From the NCBI GenBank assembly GCA_019925095.2, contig CM034398.1, positions 3,719,001-3,783,000 on the forward strand: a stretch of 64,000 nucleotides of DNA. The letters are read 5' to 3'. A program made the translations under genes and the position numbers. The notes beneath the pieces are model-generated. The model made no database searches. It was given only the letters and a program-made list of their open reading frames with translations, and was not told the DNA's origin. Position 1 is the first letter of the stretch. Each line of letters begins with the position of its first letter. Below are positions 32,698 to 44,800 of the stretch, in pieces. Origin of the DNA: Dendrolimus kikuchii. Its lineage: Eukaryota > Arthropoda > Insecta > Lepidoptera > Lasiocampidae.

Positions 32698-32760
32698 ACT
32701 AGCTGTGCCCGCGACTGCACCCGTGTGGAATTTTTTTTCGCGGAACACTAAAAACAAAAG
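32698..32760 (-). mobile_element. Helitron 3'-end fragment
   Basis: Plus-strand ACTAGCTGTGCCCGCGACTG is a reversed Helitron CTAG terminus with a GC-rich hairpin remnant. Confidence 0.5.
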
Positions 32761-32849
32761 CCCAAGAATTGCTATCAAATATCGGTAATACCATGTGTAA
32801 TCTATTCTGATTATATAATATGCAGCAGATCATAATATCAATAATAATA

Positions 32850-33129
32850 GTGTCCATATTCCCAGACCCCCAGTACCACTAGCAGTTCACCCCAATAGCC
32901 CGGGACTTTTGTCCTCATTTCCCAAAATAGTCCTACGCTGGCCGGGGATTGTCCTTGGGTGCATTAGTATATGGTGTAGACAGGGATAATCACCGGTCAG
33001 TGTCACGCCGCATTTACATTAAATTTGTCAAGGGGCCTCTACGTGTTGGCCTTCCCGTGGACCCACGCAAATGGCCGGGCCATTTTTATGACCCGTTGAC
33101 TTGAAAGACATACAATAATAATAATAATA
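32850..33129 (+). mobile_element. Element C 3' part with (AAT)n tail
   Basis: From GTCCATATTCCCAGACCCC to ACTTGAAAGACATACA plus (ATA)5. The next C copy follows immediately after the tail. Confidence 0.8.
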
Positions 33130-33752
33130 CCCGCAGGGGGGCTTTGTGGCGAAGCCTTAGGTGAGTAGCGACACCTCGTACCTGACTTCGGGGGCCAAGG
33201 CAAGGCCCCCGCCTCTGTGGTTGTCTTAGCTGGCCGGTGCGGAGTGGAGATCGCTAGAGCTAAGACTCAAGCTCCAGCGTTAGAAGTAATAAATCGCCTA
33301 ACGCCGGAAGTAGCTTCGGTGAACCTACAGCCCACCTCTCGATACTCCTTAGCCACTCACATCTATGTTGTCCCTGTCTTCTAATGCATTTTTTGGGGCC
33401 CATGCAGGGAGTGGCGAGTCACCGTCTGCCCATTTTTCCATGTTCCCTGAACATTGCGACGGGCAGACGCCATAGTCCCCATATTCCCAGACCCCTAGTG
33501 CCATTAGCAGTTCACCCCAATAGCCCGGTACCTTTAGTTCTCATTTCCCACAATAGTCCTACACTGGCCGGGACTTGTTCTTGAGTGCAGTATTATATGG
33601 TGTAGACAGGGATAATCGCCGGTCAGTGTCACGCAACATTTACATTATATTTGTCAAGGGGCCTTTACGTGTTGGCCTTCTCATGGGCCCACGCAAGACC
33701 TCCAAATTCCCGGGCCATTTTTATGGCCCGTAGTCTTGAAAGACAAAAAATA
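33130..33752 (+). mobile_element. Element C, full-length copy
   Basis: The 5' end ACCCGCAGGGGGGCTTTGTG abuts the tail of the previous copy. The 3' end has the hairpin CGGGCCATTTTTATGGCCCG, then GTCTTGAAAGACA and an ATAATAAT-like tail. About 620 bp. Confidence 0.85.
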
Positions 33753-33993
33753 ATAATGACAATGTATTTGTATGAAAAAAGAATAATTGAAAATACAACG
33801 ATCAAACAAAACCTAAAATGAAAAATTGTATGAGCGCCTTGCATCAAAACAACCGTAGTATAATGGCTGTAGGAATATTTAATAACATCCAAAGAATTTT
33901 GAGAGAATTATAAATAGGTTTTAATTCCAAAAGTGACAAAATACTTATATTAAGTTTCAAATGTTTGTATGCCTTATAAGGCGAAACAAAAGA

Positions 33994-33999
33994 TTTATT
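33994..33999 (-). terminator. Candidate poly(A) signal of the BEN-like gene
   Basis: AATAAA on the minus strand, about 270 bases after the stop codon, is the first canonical signal downstream. A T-rich stretch follows. Transcript ends would be needed to confirm it. Confidence 0.3.
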
Positions 34000-34270
34000 T
34001 ATAACATCTTTCGTCTTCATATTTTTGACAAAATAAGTCATCTCCTTTCAATAATTTCATTTCATTTACGTATTTGATGACCCCGGGCTCACGCACCGGG
34101 TTGGCAACGAAACTATAGAAATGGTGCTCGCGTTACTGCCACGATATAAACCACTGGTGGAGAGCAAAAACTTAGGAAGCTTCTCGAAATCAAAAAGCAA
34201 ATTGATAACGGGCTAAAAAGTAATTCGACTTTTTCGTACTGCCCGGGTCTCTCAGACAGATACGAGTAAG

Positions 34271-35874
34271 TCACAAATTGCGGATTAAAGTTGTAAGTAC
34301 TTCTTTTGTTTTCTTCCTCTCGTTAAGAAGCATATTCCTGACATATTTTTGCGGGTCAAACCCATCCCATTGTTTATAGACCCCATAAAGTTCAACAAAT
34401 TTGAACATTACACTTCTTGCATGTTGGTCTAACGCAGGTCGTCCAGGGTTATATTCTGTTACAGAGCATACCTCTAACGCAAGATCAGAAAAAATTAGCC
34501 TTACCAACTGATTTGTAAACTTTGTCCTAGTATGGGGTGAATTAAGAATTTTATTAAGTTCACCTTTATCAACATATACGCCTGTATCTTTTATAAGTTC
34601 AGTGAGATTATCGGCTTGATATCGATGCCTTAAAGTCCACCTTGACTCCTTATGAGGGTAGATTGAATAATCATTTATACAGTTTAATAGTATTCTGTTT
34701 TGATATCTCTCATTATCAGACATGATTACAGGTATTGTAAAAGGGTTTTCTTTCTGTTTTGCTTCATTCGTCTGTCTTTTATCATTATTATCATTATCAT
34801 TCAGTTCTTCTTCACCATTTGGTTCTTCTTCATCAACCAATTCTTCTTCATCATCCAGTTTTTCTTCATCATTTAGATTTTCTTCATCATTCAGTTCTTC
34901 TTCGTCATTTTGTTTTTCAGTATTTGGGCCATTCGTAAAATCTGTTTTGACTTTCATATTTGCATTTGCGTTTATATCTTGTTTTTGTGTGCATGTTATC
35001 TTTTCTAGAGGTGCCCCATCTTCTGTAATTAAATCAGTAAGATTCCTGTCTACCTCAGAAATGTGAACCTCCATAGTATCATTTTCGTTCTGTTTGGTTG
35101 TATAGTTTTCTTCTTTGGTATTGTGGCGGTTCACAAATTCAATTTCATCTTGTGCATTTTTATCAACGTTCGTGTGTTGTGAGTTTCTGTCTGCTATTTC
35201 GTTCGGAGTCAAATCAATATGGTTTTCATTTATAACCTTGCCTGTTTCATTTTGCATATTAACATTTATGCTAATATCTTGTGTTTCTATACCTTTTGTG
35301 TCAACAATTTCTCTGCTAACCTCAGCAGTGACCATACGCATGTCATCATTTTTGTTATGTTTTACTGTATCTAGTTCTTTTTCGTAATTTTGGTGGTCTC
35401 CAATATCCGTTTCGACTTGTATAATTTCATTAAAGTTCATGTTTTCTGATCGTTTATCTGCTACAGCGACCGTAGGTAAATTAACAGGATTCCTGTTCAT
35501 ATCATCGTGATTGTTAACTGAATCAATATTTTTTTCTGGCGCTGAACACTGTTTATAGTGTTCAAAAGTCTGTGTCATGATGTAATGTAATTTTTCATAA
35601 TCAGATTTCACCTTCGACATTAAGTTTTCAAATTCCTTCATATTTCGTGGAACCAAAAAGTTTTCTTGTCTAAAAGCTTCAGTAGTAAAAGCAGCAAGAT
35701 GTTTTTCAGTGATTTCTTCTTTTTTGTGTAATACGGGGGCTTCCTTATCAAGTAAATCGGTTTTGGCTTGTCTGTTAATGTTTGATAAAGGCGTAGATGT
35801 TTGAGGCTTGTTGGTAGATATGAAATTGGATGTAGGTTCAGTGGACTTATCCGATGAGGTGGACGCATTGTCAT
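34271..35874 (-). CDS. BEN-like gene, last exon with BEN domain and stop
   Basis: The exon opens after ATTACAG at 35875 with AT, completing a split GAT codon, and runs 533 codons to TGA. Residues 1-72 are S/T-rich. The middle is very polar, with many N, D, E and T. Around 34797-34915 there are imperfect 21-nt repeats that encode acidic units such as EEELND, EENLND and EEKLDD. The last ~130 residues are folded-looking and BEN-like: ELIKDTGVYVDKGEL, KFTNQLVRLIFSD, CSVTEYNPGRPALDQ, FKFVELYG. It ends with a basic tail, NERKKTKEVLTTLIRNL. No frameshift or premature stop occurs over 1.6 kb, which argues for selection. A retroelement gag-like origin of the middle part is possible but less likely given the domain layout. 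Confidence 0.75.
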
Positions 35875-38800
35875 CTGTAATAATACTAATTATTTAATTA
35901 ATGGAGAAAAATCTAAAATTGTCAAAGAATTATAATTCTTCTCTTAAAGTTAAGTTATCTTACTAGCTGTGTTTGCCACACCACTCACACAGGATTAGGA
36001 CTTTATATCCATATATTCTGAAGCCTGGAAAGTATCGCAATGAAATAATTATACATATAAAGGAAAACTCTAGTTTAAGATAAAATTTCTATTTTAATCC
36101 CCTGTGCAAAAGTCCCAAAAACTCCCAGTGATGAGTGAAGCAAAATGAAACAAACGTGACAGATGCTCCAAATTATGTGTAATTGCGTTTTCGCTACTGG
36201 CTCAATTGCTGGAATCGAACTGTACTAATTCAGATATCATTATATAATATTAATCTGATATTATAGAATACTTTAAACCATAGTAAGTTCTGAAACGGAA
36301 CAGTGCCATCTAGTTTTGGATCAGTAAATTAAATATTAATATCAATTCCGACCTCCCAAAAAGTGTAATTGTAATTTGTTGAGGCAGTTTATTGAAGACA
36401 ACTTTTAAATAATTATAAATTATTACTTATATTAAACTTTTACATATATAATATTTTCTTAAGTTTTCGCGACTAGTAGGTGTACACATAAAATAGTTTA
36501 TTATTTTAGATAGATAGATAACACTTTATTGTACACCATTACAGAAAATCTTACGAACTAGTATTAGTCTAGTTGGGTACAAAGGGCGGTCTTATCGCTA
36601 AAAGCGATCTCTTCCAGACAACCCGTGGCAAGAATATTCTGATTAGGAGTGGCGACGGTGGTATACATAATTATTGTACAATTACTTACATTTTAATAAT
36701 AAATATATAACTATACTATATATACAAATATACACATAAGTTATATACATATACAAGATATGGTGATAATATGCAACTATTTAAACATAATAAACATATA
36801 ACTATATGCAATATAATATCTACTAATTATATAAAATTACATGTCATTGTATTGCAGATAGAATTTCCTGACTAAGTTCTTAAATGTTATTAGGGATTTT
36901 GCTTGTCTGACAGCAACAGGCAATGAATTCCAAAGTTGGACAGCCTTAACCGTGAAAGAATTATTGAAGAACGTTGTATTATGAATAGGAGTAATAAGTC
37001 TATATAATAAAACTACGTTTTAACGGTTTTAAGCGCGGTAATTTTATTTGATTTTGGTTTTTCCGACGTTTCGGCCACTTTTCAGTGGCCGTGATCACGG
37101 AAGACAAAGATGTCAAGTGTCAACGAGTATTGTTAAAGTTTTATTTAGCCTACCGCCAACTTATTAATTTTAATTATTTAATTTTTAATTTTGTTTATGG
37201 TTATTATTTAATCTATGGGAGCCTAATCTAATTTACTACCGCTTCGCAACATGTTATGGCTTGAAGAGAAGAAGCGGCGCAAGAAACTCTTCAGCAAACA
37301 TGCCTAGCTCTAATAATTTTATATAATATTAAAATAGGTGGAAGGAAAAATAAAAGTAATTATCAGTCAAGTTGGTTTGTGTTCCGTTGTACGCAGAAAG
37401 AGCTCACAGTGTCTTGAAGTCTGGCAGCTGGTTTTTGCTGGGTTTGGGTCTTAATAGTTTTGATAATTGGATCCCAAACAGGTGGTACTTGCCAACCATC
37501 TTCTCTATTGAAATTTGGGTGTTTTTTGATTTCAATAGCCTCACGCATCATTCTAGGTATGAAACGATTCTCTTTCGCGAGGATTTGTGGGTTATCGAAT
37601 CTGATGTAGTGGTTGGGTTTATCCAGCGTGTGTTCACTGATCGCAGACTTCGTAGACCTTGTGTGTTTCATGTCAGCAATGTGTTCTTTTACTCGTGTTT
37701 TTATGCTCCTCTTTGTTTGCCCAATGTATGACAATCCACACTCACAATCAAGCTTGTAAACCCCTGCATCCTGGAGTGGGATATTGCATTTCACAGGTCT
37801 CAGAAATTGGGTAATCTTTTTCTGCGGCTTGAAATATGTTTTGATTGAAGCTCGCCTGAGGATGTGACCAATTCTGTCTGTGACCCCCTTGATGTAGGGT
37901 AGGGTAGCAGGGCACCGCTCAACTGAAGGTGGTTTGGGGCCTTTGTGACGTTGGTGTGGAGTCTTCAGCTGATTGCGTTGTAGAACTCGCTTGACATGCT
38001 GAAGCTCTCCAGCTATGTGGTTCTCGTCACAAATTTTCCGTGCTCTCTGAAACAAAGATTTGCCCACGGTAGCTAACTGACTAGGATGGTGGTGAGACGA
38101 ACCATTAAGGTATTTATCTGTATGGGTAGGTTTCCTATACACCGTATGACCAAGAGTATTGTCAGGGTTCCTTAGGATGAGCACATCCAGAAAAGCTAAT
38201 TTATTATTTGCCTCTAGTTCCATAGTAAATTTAATATTACTGCTAATGGAATTGAGATGATCTAGAAATGCAGAGACTTTATCGTTTGGGAGGACGGCAA
38301 AAGTATCGTCTACGTACCTTTTATACATCTTCGGCTTAGCCGGAGCGGTATCCAGTGCCTTCTGCTCGAAGTCTTCCATAAAAATGTCAGCTACGACAGG
38401 AGACACCGGTGAGCCCATGGCTACACCGTTGATTTGGTCGTAGAAGCCGTAGTCCCACACGAAATAGCCAGATGTGAGGCAATGTTTTAGTAGATCTGCA
38501 TATTCCTCAGGCATGTTATTATCTATTAGCTTCCTTTTGACAATCTCAATGCAGTCTTCCACTGGTAAACTGGTAAATAAGGACTGGACATCAAAACTGA
38601 CTAGTACTTCATCCTCAGCCAATGTCAAATTTTCAATTGCGCTGATGAAGTCGAAGGAATCCTTGACATGGTAGGGTGTGTTGCCGCGGAGATTGTTGAG
38701 TGTCTTCGCGAGATGTTGTGCCAGTCTGTATGTTGGTGAGTCAAGCTGGCTAACTATAGGGCGCAAGGGGATGTTGTTTTTGTGAATTTTAGGTAACCCA

Positions 38801-41800
38801 TACAGTTTAGGCGCTTTGGCGCAAGATGGTGTGAGTGCGGATACGTCTAAGCTTAATTTTTCGGAGTGTTTATCAAATAAAATTACCGCGCTTAAAACCG
38901 TTAAAACGTAGTTTTATTATGTATACAAGTCGCGAAAACTTAAGAAAATATTATGTAATAAGTCTATGTTGACTGGAAGCGCGTAAATTATGAGAGCAAG
39001 TAATAAATTCGAAGCGTTCTTTCAGGTACTGTGGAGTATTAGGGATGAATAAAATACTATAAAGCAATGAAAGAATGTGAGTATTCCGGCGAAAACGAAT
39101 TGGCAACCACTTGAGTTTTTTTCGAAATTCGGAAACGTGGTCATACTTGCGTAACCCAAATATGTACCTTATGGAAAAGTTTTGGAGGCGCTCAAGTTTA
39201 TTAAGTTGCTCTTGAGTCAAATCAAGATAGCTGGCGTTGGCATAATCAAGTATGGGCAAAAGTAACGACTCTGCAAGCTTAATTTTGGTGGCGATGGGCA
39301 GGAAGTTTTTCAGCCGCCAGAGTGATCTGGAGGAGAGAAATAACCGCCGACTCAACTCCGTTATATGGCGTCTCCAGGACAGCTCACTATCAAATATAAC
39401 TCCAAGATTTTTGACCTTATCACTGATAGGGATAAGCTTCCCATCAAAGAGAAAACTTGGCATACGGGTCCAGTCAACTTTAGACAGCATCCGTGAGCTA
39501 CCGATGATAATTACTTGAGTTTTCTTAGGATTCACAAGAAGTCCATTCGACTTACTCCATTGCAGTATGCGGTCAAAGTCAGAGTTTATCGCTGCGACTG
39601 CTTGATTTAATGCAGCAACCGGTGCCTGCGTGTAAATTTGGAGATCGTTAGCATAGAGGTGATAGGATGAAGTAAGTTCATTGGAAATTGAGTTTATAAA
39701 AACAGCGAATAATAAAGGAGATAGTACGCCGCCCTGTGGAACACCGGCATAGATAACACTACGACGAATAGTCGTCATCAACTCGAATGCGCTGCCGGCG
39801 TCCATACAGGTAACTATGAAACCAGTTGATTACTTCAGGAGATATGTTAATAGAGCGTAGGATGCCGAGTAGCACTTCAAAGTCAACATTATTAAAAGCA
39901 CTGCTAAAATCGAGCAGCGATAGCACAGTCAGCAAGCCATTGTCCATGCCATGCCGGATGTCATCTGTAATTTTAATAAGGGCTGTGGTGGTGTCGTGGC
40001 CAGGACGAAAACCAGACTGGTGAGGATTTAAAAGGGAATTACGGTTCAGGAAAACACTTAGCTGCTGATGAACTAAGCGTTCGAGGACTTTGGAAAGGAT
40101 TGGTAGTACGGAAATAGGACGAAATTGAGAAAAGGAAGCGGGATTGGGTCTTTTTGGCAGAGGAGTAACCTGGGCTGCCTTCCAGGCTTTTGGGAATACA
40201 CAAGAGGTTATGGATGTATTAAGGATATGGGTAAGGGTAGGATTAATGACATCCAGTATGGGTAGGATCATGTTGCGACTAATGCTATCACTGCCGACAG
40301 CATTAGATGTGATGGATTTCACAGCTTTCTTAACATCACTGTCAGTAAATCGACTAAAAAGAAAAGGAGAATGCTTGGGTGTTGGCTTGGACGAGATTCT
40401 TTTCAAAGTTTCAGACTTTATCACTACATCAAAGTCAGAAGTGGTTGAGTAATGTTGATTTAAATCATCGATATTAAATTTTTGACTGACTGAGTTTTCC
40501 GTTTGTTTGCCAATCCCCAAAGAGCGTAGAAACTTCCATACTTTAGCTGGATTATCATTTTAAACTGATTCGTGAATATAATGGCGTTGAGCGTCCCTAC
40601 ACACTATTACAGCGATTACGAATGTTCACATAAGCCGCTTTGTTTGCTTCGATTGGCTTCATTTTATATCGGGTTTTAGCTTTAGATTTCTTGTGCATCT
40701 GCGATTTAATATCATCGTTAAGCCACGGTGCAGGCAAATGTTTAACCTTGATACGGCGTAAAGGTGCATGAATATCATACAGCTTCATCAAAGCAGCATG
40801 AAACACATGAACCTTCTCATCAATAGTGGTTGCACTGACCACTCAACCAGACCAGTCAACTTCCTGAGCGTCCTTAAATAAGGCATCTAGGCTCATGCCG
40901 CCAAAATTACGTTGCAGGATGATTTTGAATTTGGCTCTCGGCGGATGTAAGTTATATGAGAGAAAAATCATGTCATGATAGGAAAAAGCATCCGCCGAAC
41001 ATTGACTATAATGAAATACGTGAGGTAGTGATGAAACCATTATTAGCTCGAGAAGAGAAGGTGATGAATTAGGGAAACGATGAGTTGCACTCAGAGGAAG
41101 AATATGTATGTTAAGAGATCTTGTTAAAGTTTCTAAAGCAGAAGAACGATGGTCTTGTTTAAGGAGACAAGTGTTGAAATCACCCATGATGATACTATGC
41201 ATATATGAAGGAGAAAACTTTCTAGTGACGTTTCAAAAGAGGAGAAGTAATTAATGCGAACAGACGACGCGTAAAATACTCCTAGCAAAATTTTGGTATG
41301 CGCAAGTTCTACTTCTATAAATAAATACTCACCGTTATCCGATGTTGGGGGTTGTGAGGATGCACTTAAGATTTTGTATGCTAGATGGGAGCGCAAGTAT
41401 ATAGCAACACCTCCACCACCAGTACCGATACAGTCATTTCTGATTAGACGATATCCTGGCAAAGAATATGAAGTAGAGGACAGGCAAGGTTTAAGCCACG
41501 ATTCCGAAACTAATACAGCGTGCAAATTATTATGACTAAATGACGCCAGCATATCGGGGAAATGAGCTGGAATACTCTGAGCATTTATGTGTGCCACATT
41601 GAAATTACGAGAAAGACCTGAAAATTGATTTTCAATTACTTCTTGCAGTGAAGGTAAATTATGGTTGCTGCCATGTGAACTGTCAGATGAAGACAAACAG
41701 GAATGAAAATCTGAGTCAGAATCACTAAAACTCTCATAATTATCCATAGAACAAAATAAATACTTTAAATAAATAAATTACAATTTCAAATATATAAATA

Positions 41801-44800
41801 ATCAAATTTATATTAATACACAAATACTAAGTTTATAAAAATAAAATACAAATCAATCAGAATGTCTGCCAGGTGTACGGATAAGATAGCTGATATAAAG
41901 AGTATAAACAACACAATTATAGCAAAACCAACACGCAACAAAATGTCACATTTGAGGACAAAAAAAAAGGATGACATTGACAATTATGACAAAATTAATA
42001 AATAAAAAAAGTTACCAGAAAAAGAGAGAAAAATAAGGTAAACGAAACAACATCATTAACTTAACATAAAATCAATGTGCGAAAAGTATAAAAGAACGAA
42101 AGTTATAAAAATAATAAAAAAAAATTCATAGTTTATAAATTTCACAACGAAAAATGGAGCACAGAACGATTAATAAACGGAAATGTACAAAGTGGAGAGA
42201 AATAAAACAAGCAAAAGGCTCGTTTGAGAATCGCTACTTCTTAGCTCCTGCTGTCGGACGACGAGTTTTGGGAACAACTACAGGTTCTTTGGTGACCGCC
42301 TGTGCTACTCCCTGGTCTAAATTAGACGCAGCGGGGAAGCTTTCCAGGTCAATTAACTCTTCGATGCGTTGGCGGGTACCCTCGCGGGCTAACACATAGA
42401 TAGTGCCCTCCCGCGTCCAGCAATTCTTCACTCCTAAGCGCTGCCTAGCTTGGATAAAGAGTTGATGTCGTCGTTTAGCCAAAAACTCCGACATGGTGAC
42501 CCCGGCGCCCTTGAGCTTAGTTTTAGCAAACCAGATTTTGCTACGGTCCACTGCATCACAGAGCTATATTTTACATCTATTTTAAAAATCAATTAAATTC
42601 TCTCTTAACTCACCTCTGTGTTTTTTAATCATAAACTTCTTGACATCCTTGTATGAACCTGTTGATAAACATTCAGTGTTATGTATTTAGTTACTTATCG
42701 AAACAAAATATTTTCTTAAATTTTCGCGACTAGCATACATAATAAAACTACGTTTTAACGATTTTAAGCGCGGTAATTTATTTGATGTTTATTATTCCGA
42801 CTTTTCAGCCACTTGCACTTTTATCCGTGCAGGAACGGAGAAAGAATACAATTTCCTGCGGCCGGGCGGTCTGACGTAAGAGACGATAAAACTACCTACA
42901 GCCAAGTGGTAGGGTATTTGCCCGTCTGGGTAGCTACCAAACCTGGTCTACAGTATACCGCCATAATAACCTTGAGTTGTGTTCCGGCATTAGTGGCTAG
43001 GTTCTCCCTTTAGAGAGCGGCAGCACATCGGTAGTACTTTTGGTGTTACAAATGTCCACAGACGATGGTAACCGCTTTTCATCAGGTGGGCCGACTGCCT
43101 GTCTGCTAAACTCACGCAATAAATAAATAAAAAATCAGCAGCCGTGATTACGGAAGACAAAACTGTCAAGTGTCATTGAGTATTGTTTAAGTTTTTATTT
43201 AGCCAGCCGCCAACTTGTTCATTTTAATTATTTAGTTTTAATTTTGTTTATGATTATTATTTACTCTATAGGAGGCTAATCCAAATGACCACCGCCGGAG
43301 GCCTTACGATTTGGACAAAAAAGTTAGGTTATTTTCTTATTTCTTTGCCGACAAACAGGCAGACGGCCCATCTCATGGAAAGTGATTACCGTCCGTTTGC
43401 AAGACCAGGGCCGAACACAACACTTTGCCAGCCTTTAGGTTGGGATAAAGTGGATGTGATAGTGGGTTGAAATAGAGGAATTAAACCTTAGTAATGTAAT
43501 AGAGAAGATGCGATTTGGAATAGGTATGTGTGAGGACAAAATTTGGCCATCGGCAATCTCACTCATCGCATGAAACACGATTAGGTCAAGGCTAATGGCT
43601 ATTAATACTCGTGTCTCTTTTGAGCACATCGGTTCCCACATTGAGCTAGGCGAGTGAGCGGCGTCAGCCGTAGGGGGAGGAAAAGTATTGGGGAAGGAAA
43701 ACGTTTGCGGATATATGGCGTTACCACCTACAGTATTATAATAGTAGAACTTGGGAGTCCGGTATAAACATGGTATTGCATATTTAGCAAAACAATTGAT
43801 AGTTTCTGCATCAGACTGAGTTTACAAGAAGTGCCAAATTCATTATTATAGCATGTCATGGACACTGATGTTGTAACCCTCTGTTCATACCGAATAATTA
43901 AACAATTCGAAGTAGGTACATACATGTATAGTGGTATTGTTACGACCGAGGTGCCAACAAAGGCAAATTCACACCTGCAGCCCTGTAGAAACACATTATA
44001 TTACCTTTTTGGCATTTGGACTTCTTTTTTTACTTTGTGTTTAAAATTTGTGATTAGAAAAACAGCCCATTGTGTATTGTAATTTTTATGGCAGTCATTA
44101 GCCAGGTGTGATTCTCGGAAATTCAGTCCACGCGGTTGAGCAGACATATTGTATTTGTACAGTATAAAGCAATGTCCCAATGGAGGGATGAGGCAGTCGA
44201 ACGATAACTAGCCACGAGGCAAGACTTGTATACATCCGGTAATCTATTTAGTGACGGAGTTTGTGCGTGTTATTGAATCGTGCATGACGTTTGCACTGGT
44301 TGTGTTCAGTTATATTCGTACCTGTGTTATACGTGTTTGTATAGTTCTAATAAATTCTATAGTAATTAATACTAACGGCATTTTAATTCGAGTTCTGCAA
44401 CTCGTAACAGTATTAGCGATTTTTTACACCACTATACGAACCATCTTCGCAAGTTTTACATAAATAGATATCCTTAATAGTTGGGGAAATGATTATGATA
44501 TAGATCGAAGACATTTTTGTACAAGGTGTTTTTGATATAACTGCTAGAGTACAACAAAAAGTACCTACATTTAGTATAGATTACTCACCACTCACGTATT
44601 GAACTGTAGCCCCAATCTGTAAAAATCAAACAAACAAATCAAAAAATCAATTTTTCTATTTTTAATGCTTTTATTGATGGACAGCTCATCAAAACTTTAT
44701 TACGTCCCTTGTAAGACAGTATCCAATTGTTCAAAACGCAAACAATATTTCCAACGGAAAATTCAACCGCTAAGTATCGATTATGACTCTTCGGTCTTAT

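Larger units (their letters stand above)
36506..42555 (-). mobile_element. CR1-like LINE, 5'-truncated, interrupted by a Penelope-like element
   Basis: Reading minus: ORF1 C-terminus (42551-42234), spacer, ORF2 with endonuclease (41747-40843) and RT (40520-38968), the Penelope insertion (37004-38954), the ORF2 C-terminus (36990-36837), and a 3' UTR ending in GTACAATAAAGTGTTATC with a (TATC)n tail at 36506. Several frameshifts and stops make it dead. The RT style (FRPISVLPILSKVLERL, LLDFSSAFNNVD) fits the CR1/Jockey group. Confidence 0.88.

Noticed and set aside
34722..35066. Ser/Phe-rich plus-strand frame
   Set aside because: Antisense shadow of the acidic part of the BEN-like exon.
35638..35874. 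78-codon minus-strand frame starting at an ATG
   Set aside because: It uses the wrong frame of the same exon. The spliced frame continues the 461-codon frame and agrees in phase with the upstream exons.
37040..37110. Functional hammerhead ribozyme
   Set aside because: CTGAAAA in place of CTGANGA breaks the invariant core; kept only as a weak possibility.
37372..37731. 119-codon plus-strand frame
   Set aside because: Antisense shadow of the Penelope GIY-YIG region.
40144..40452. 102-codon plus-strand frame
   Set aside because: Antisense shadow of the CR1-like RT.
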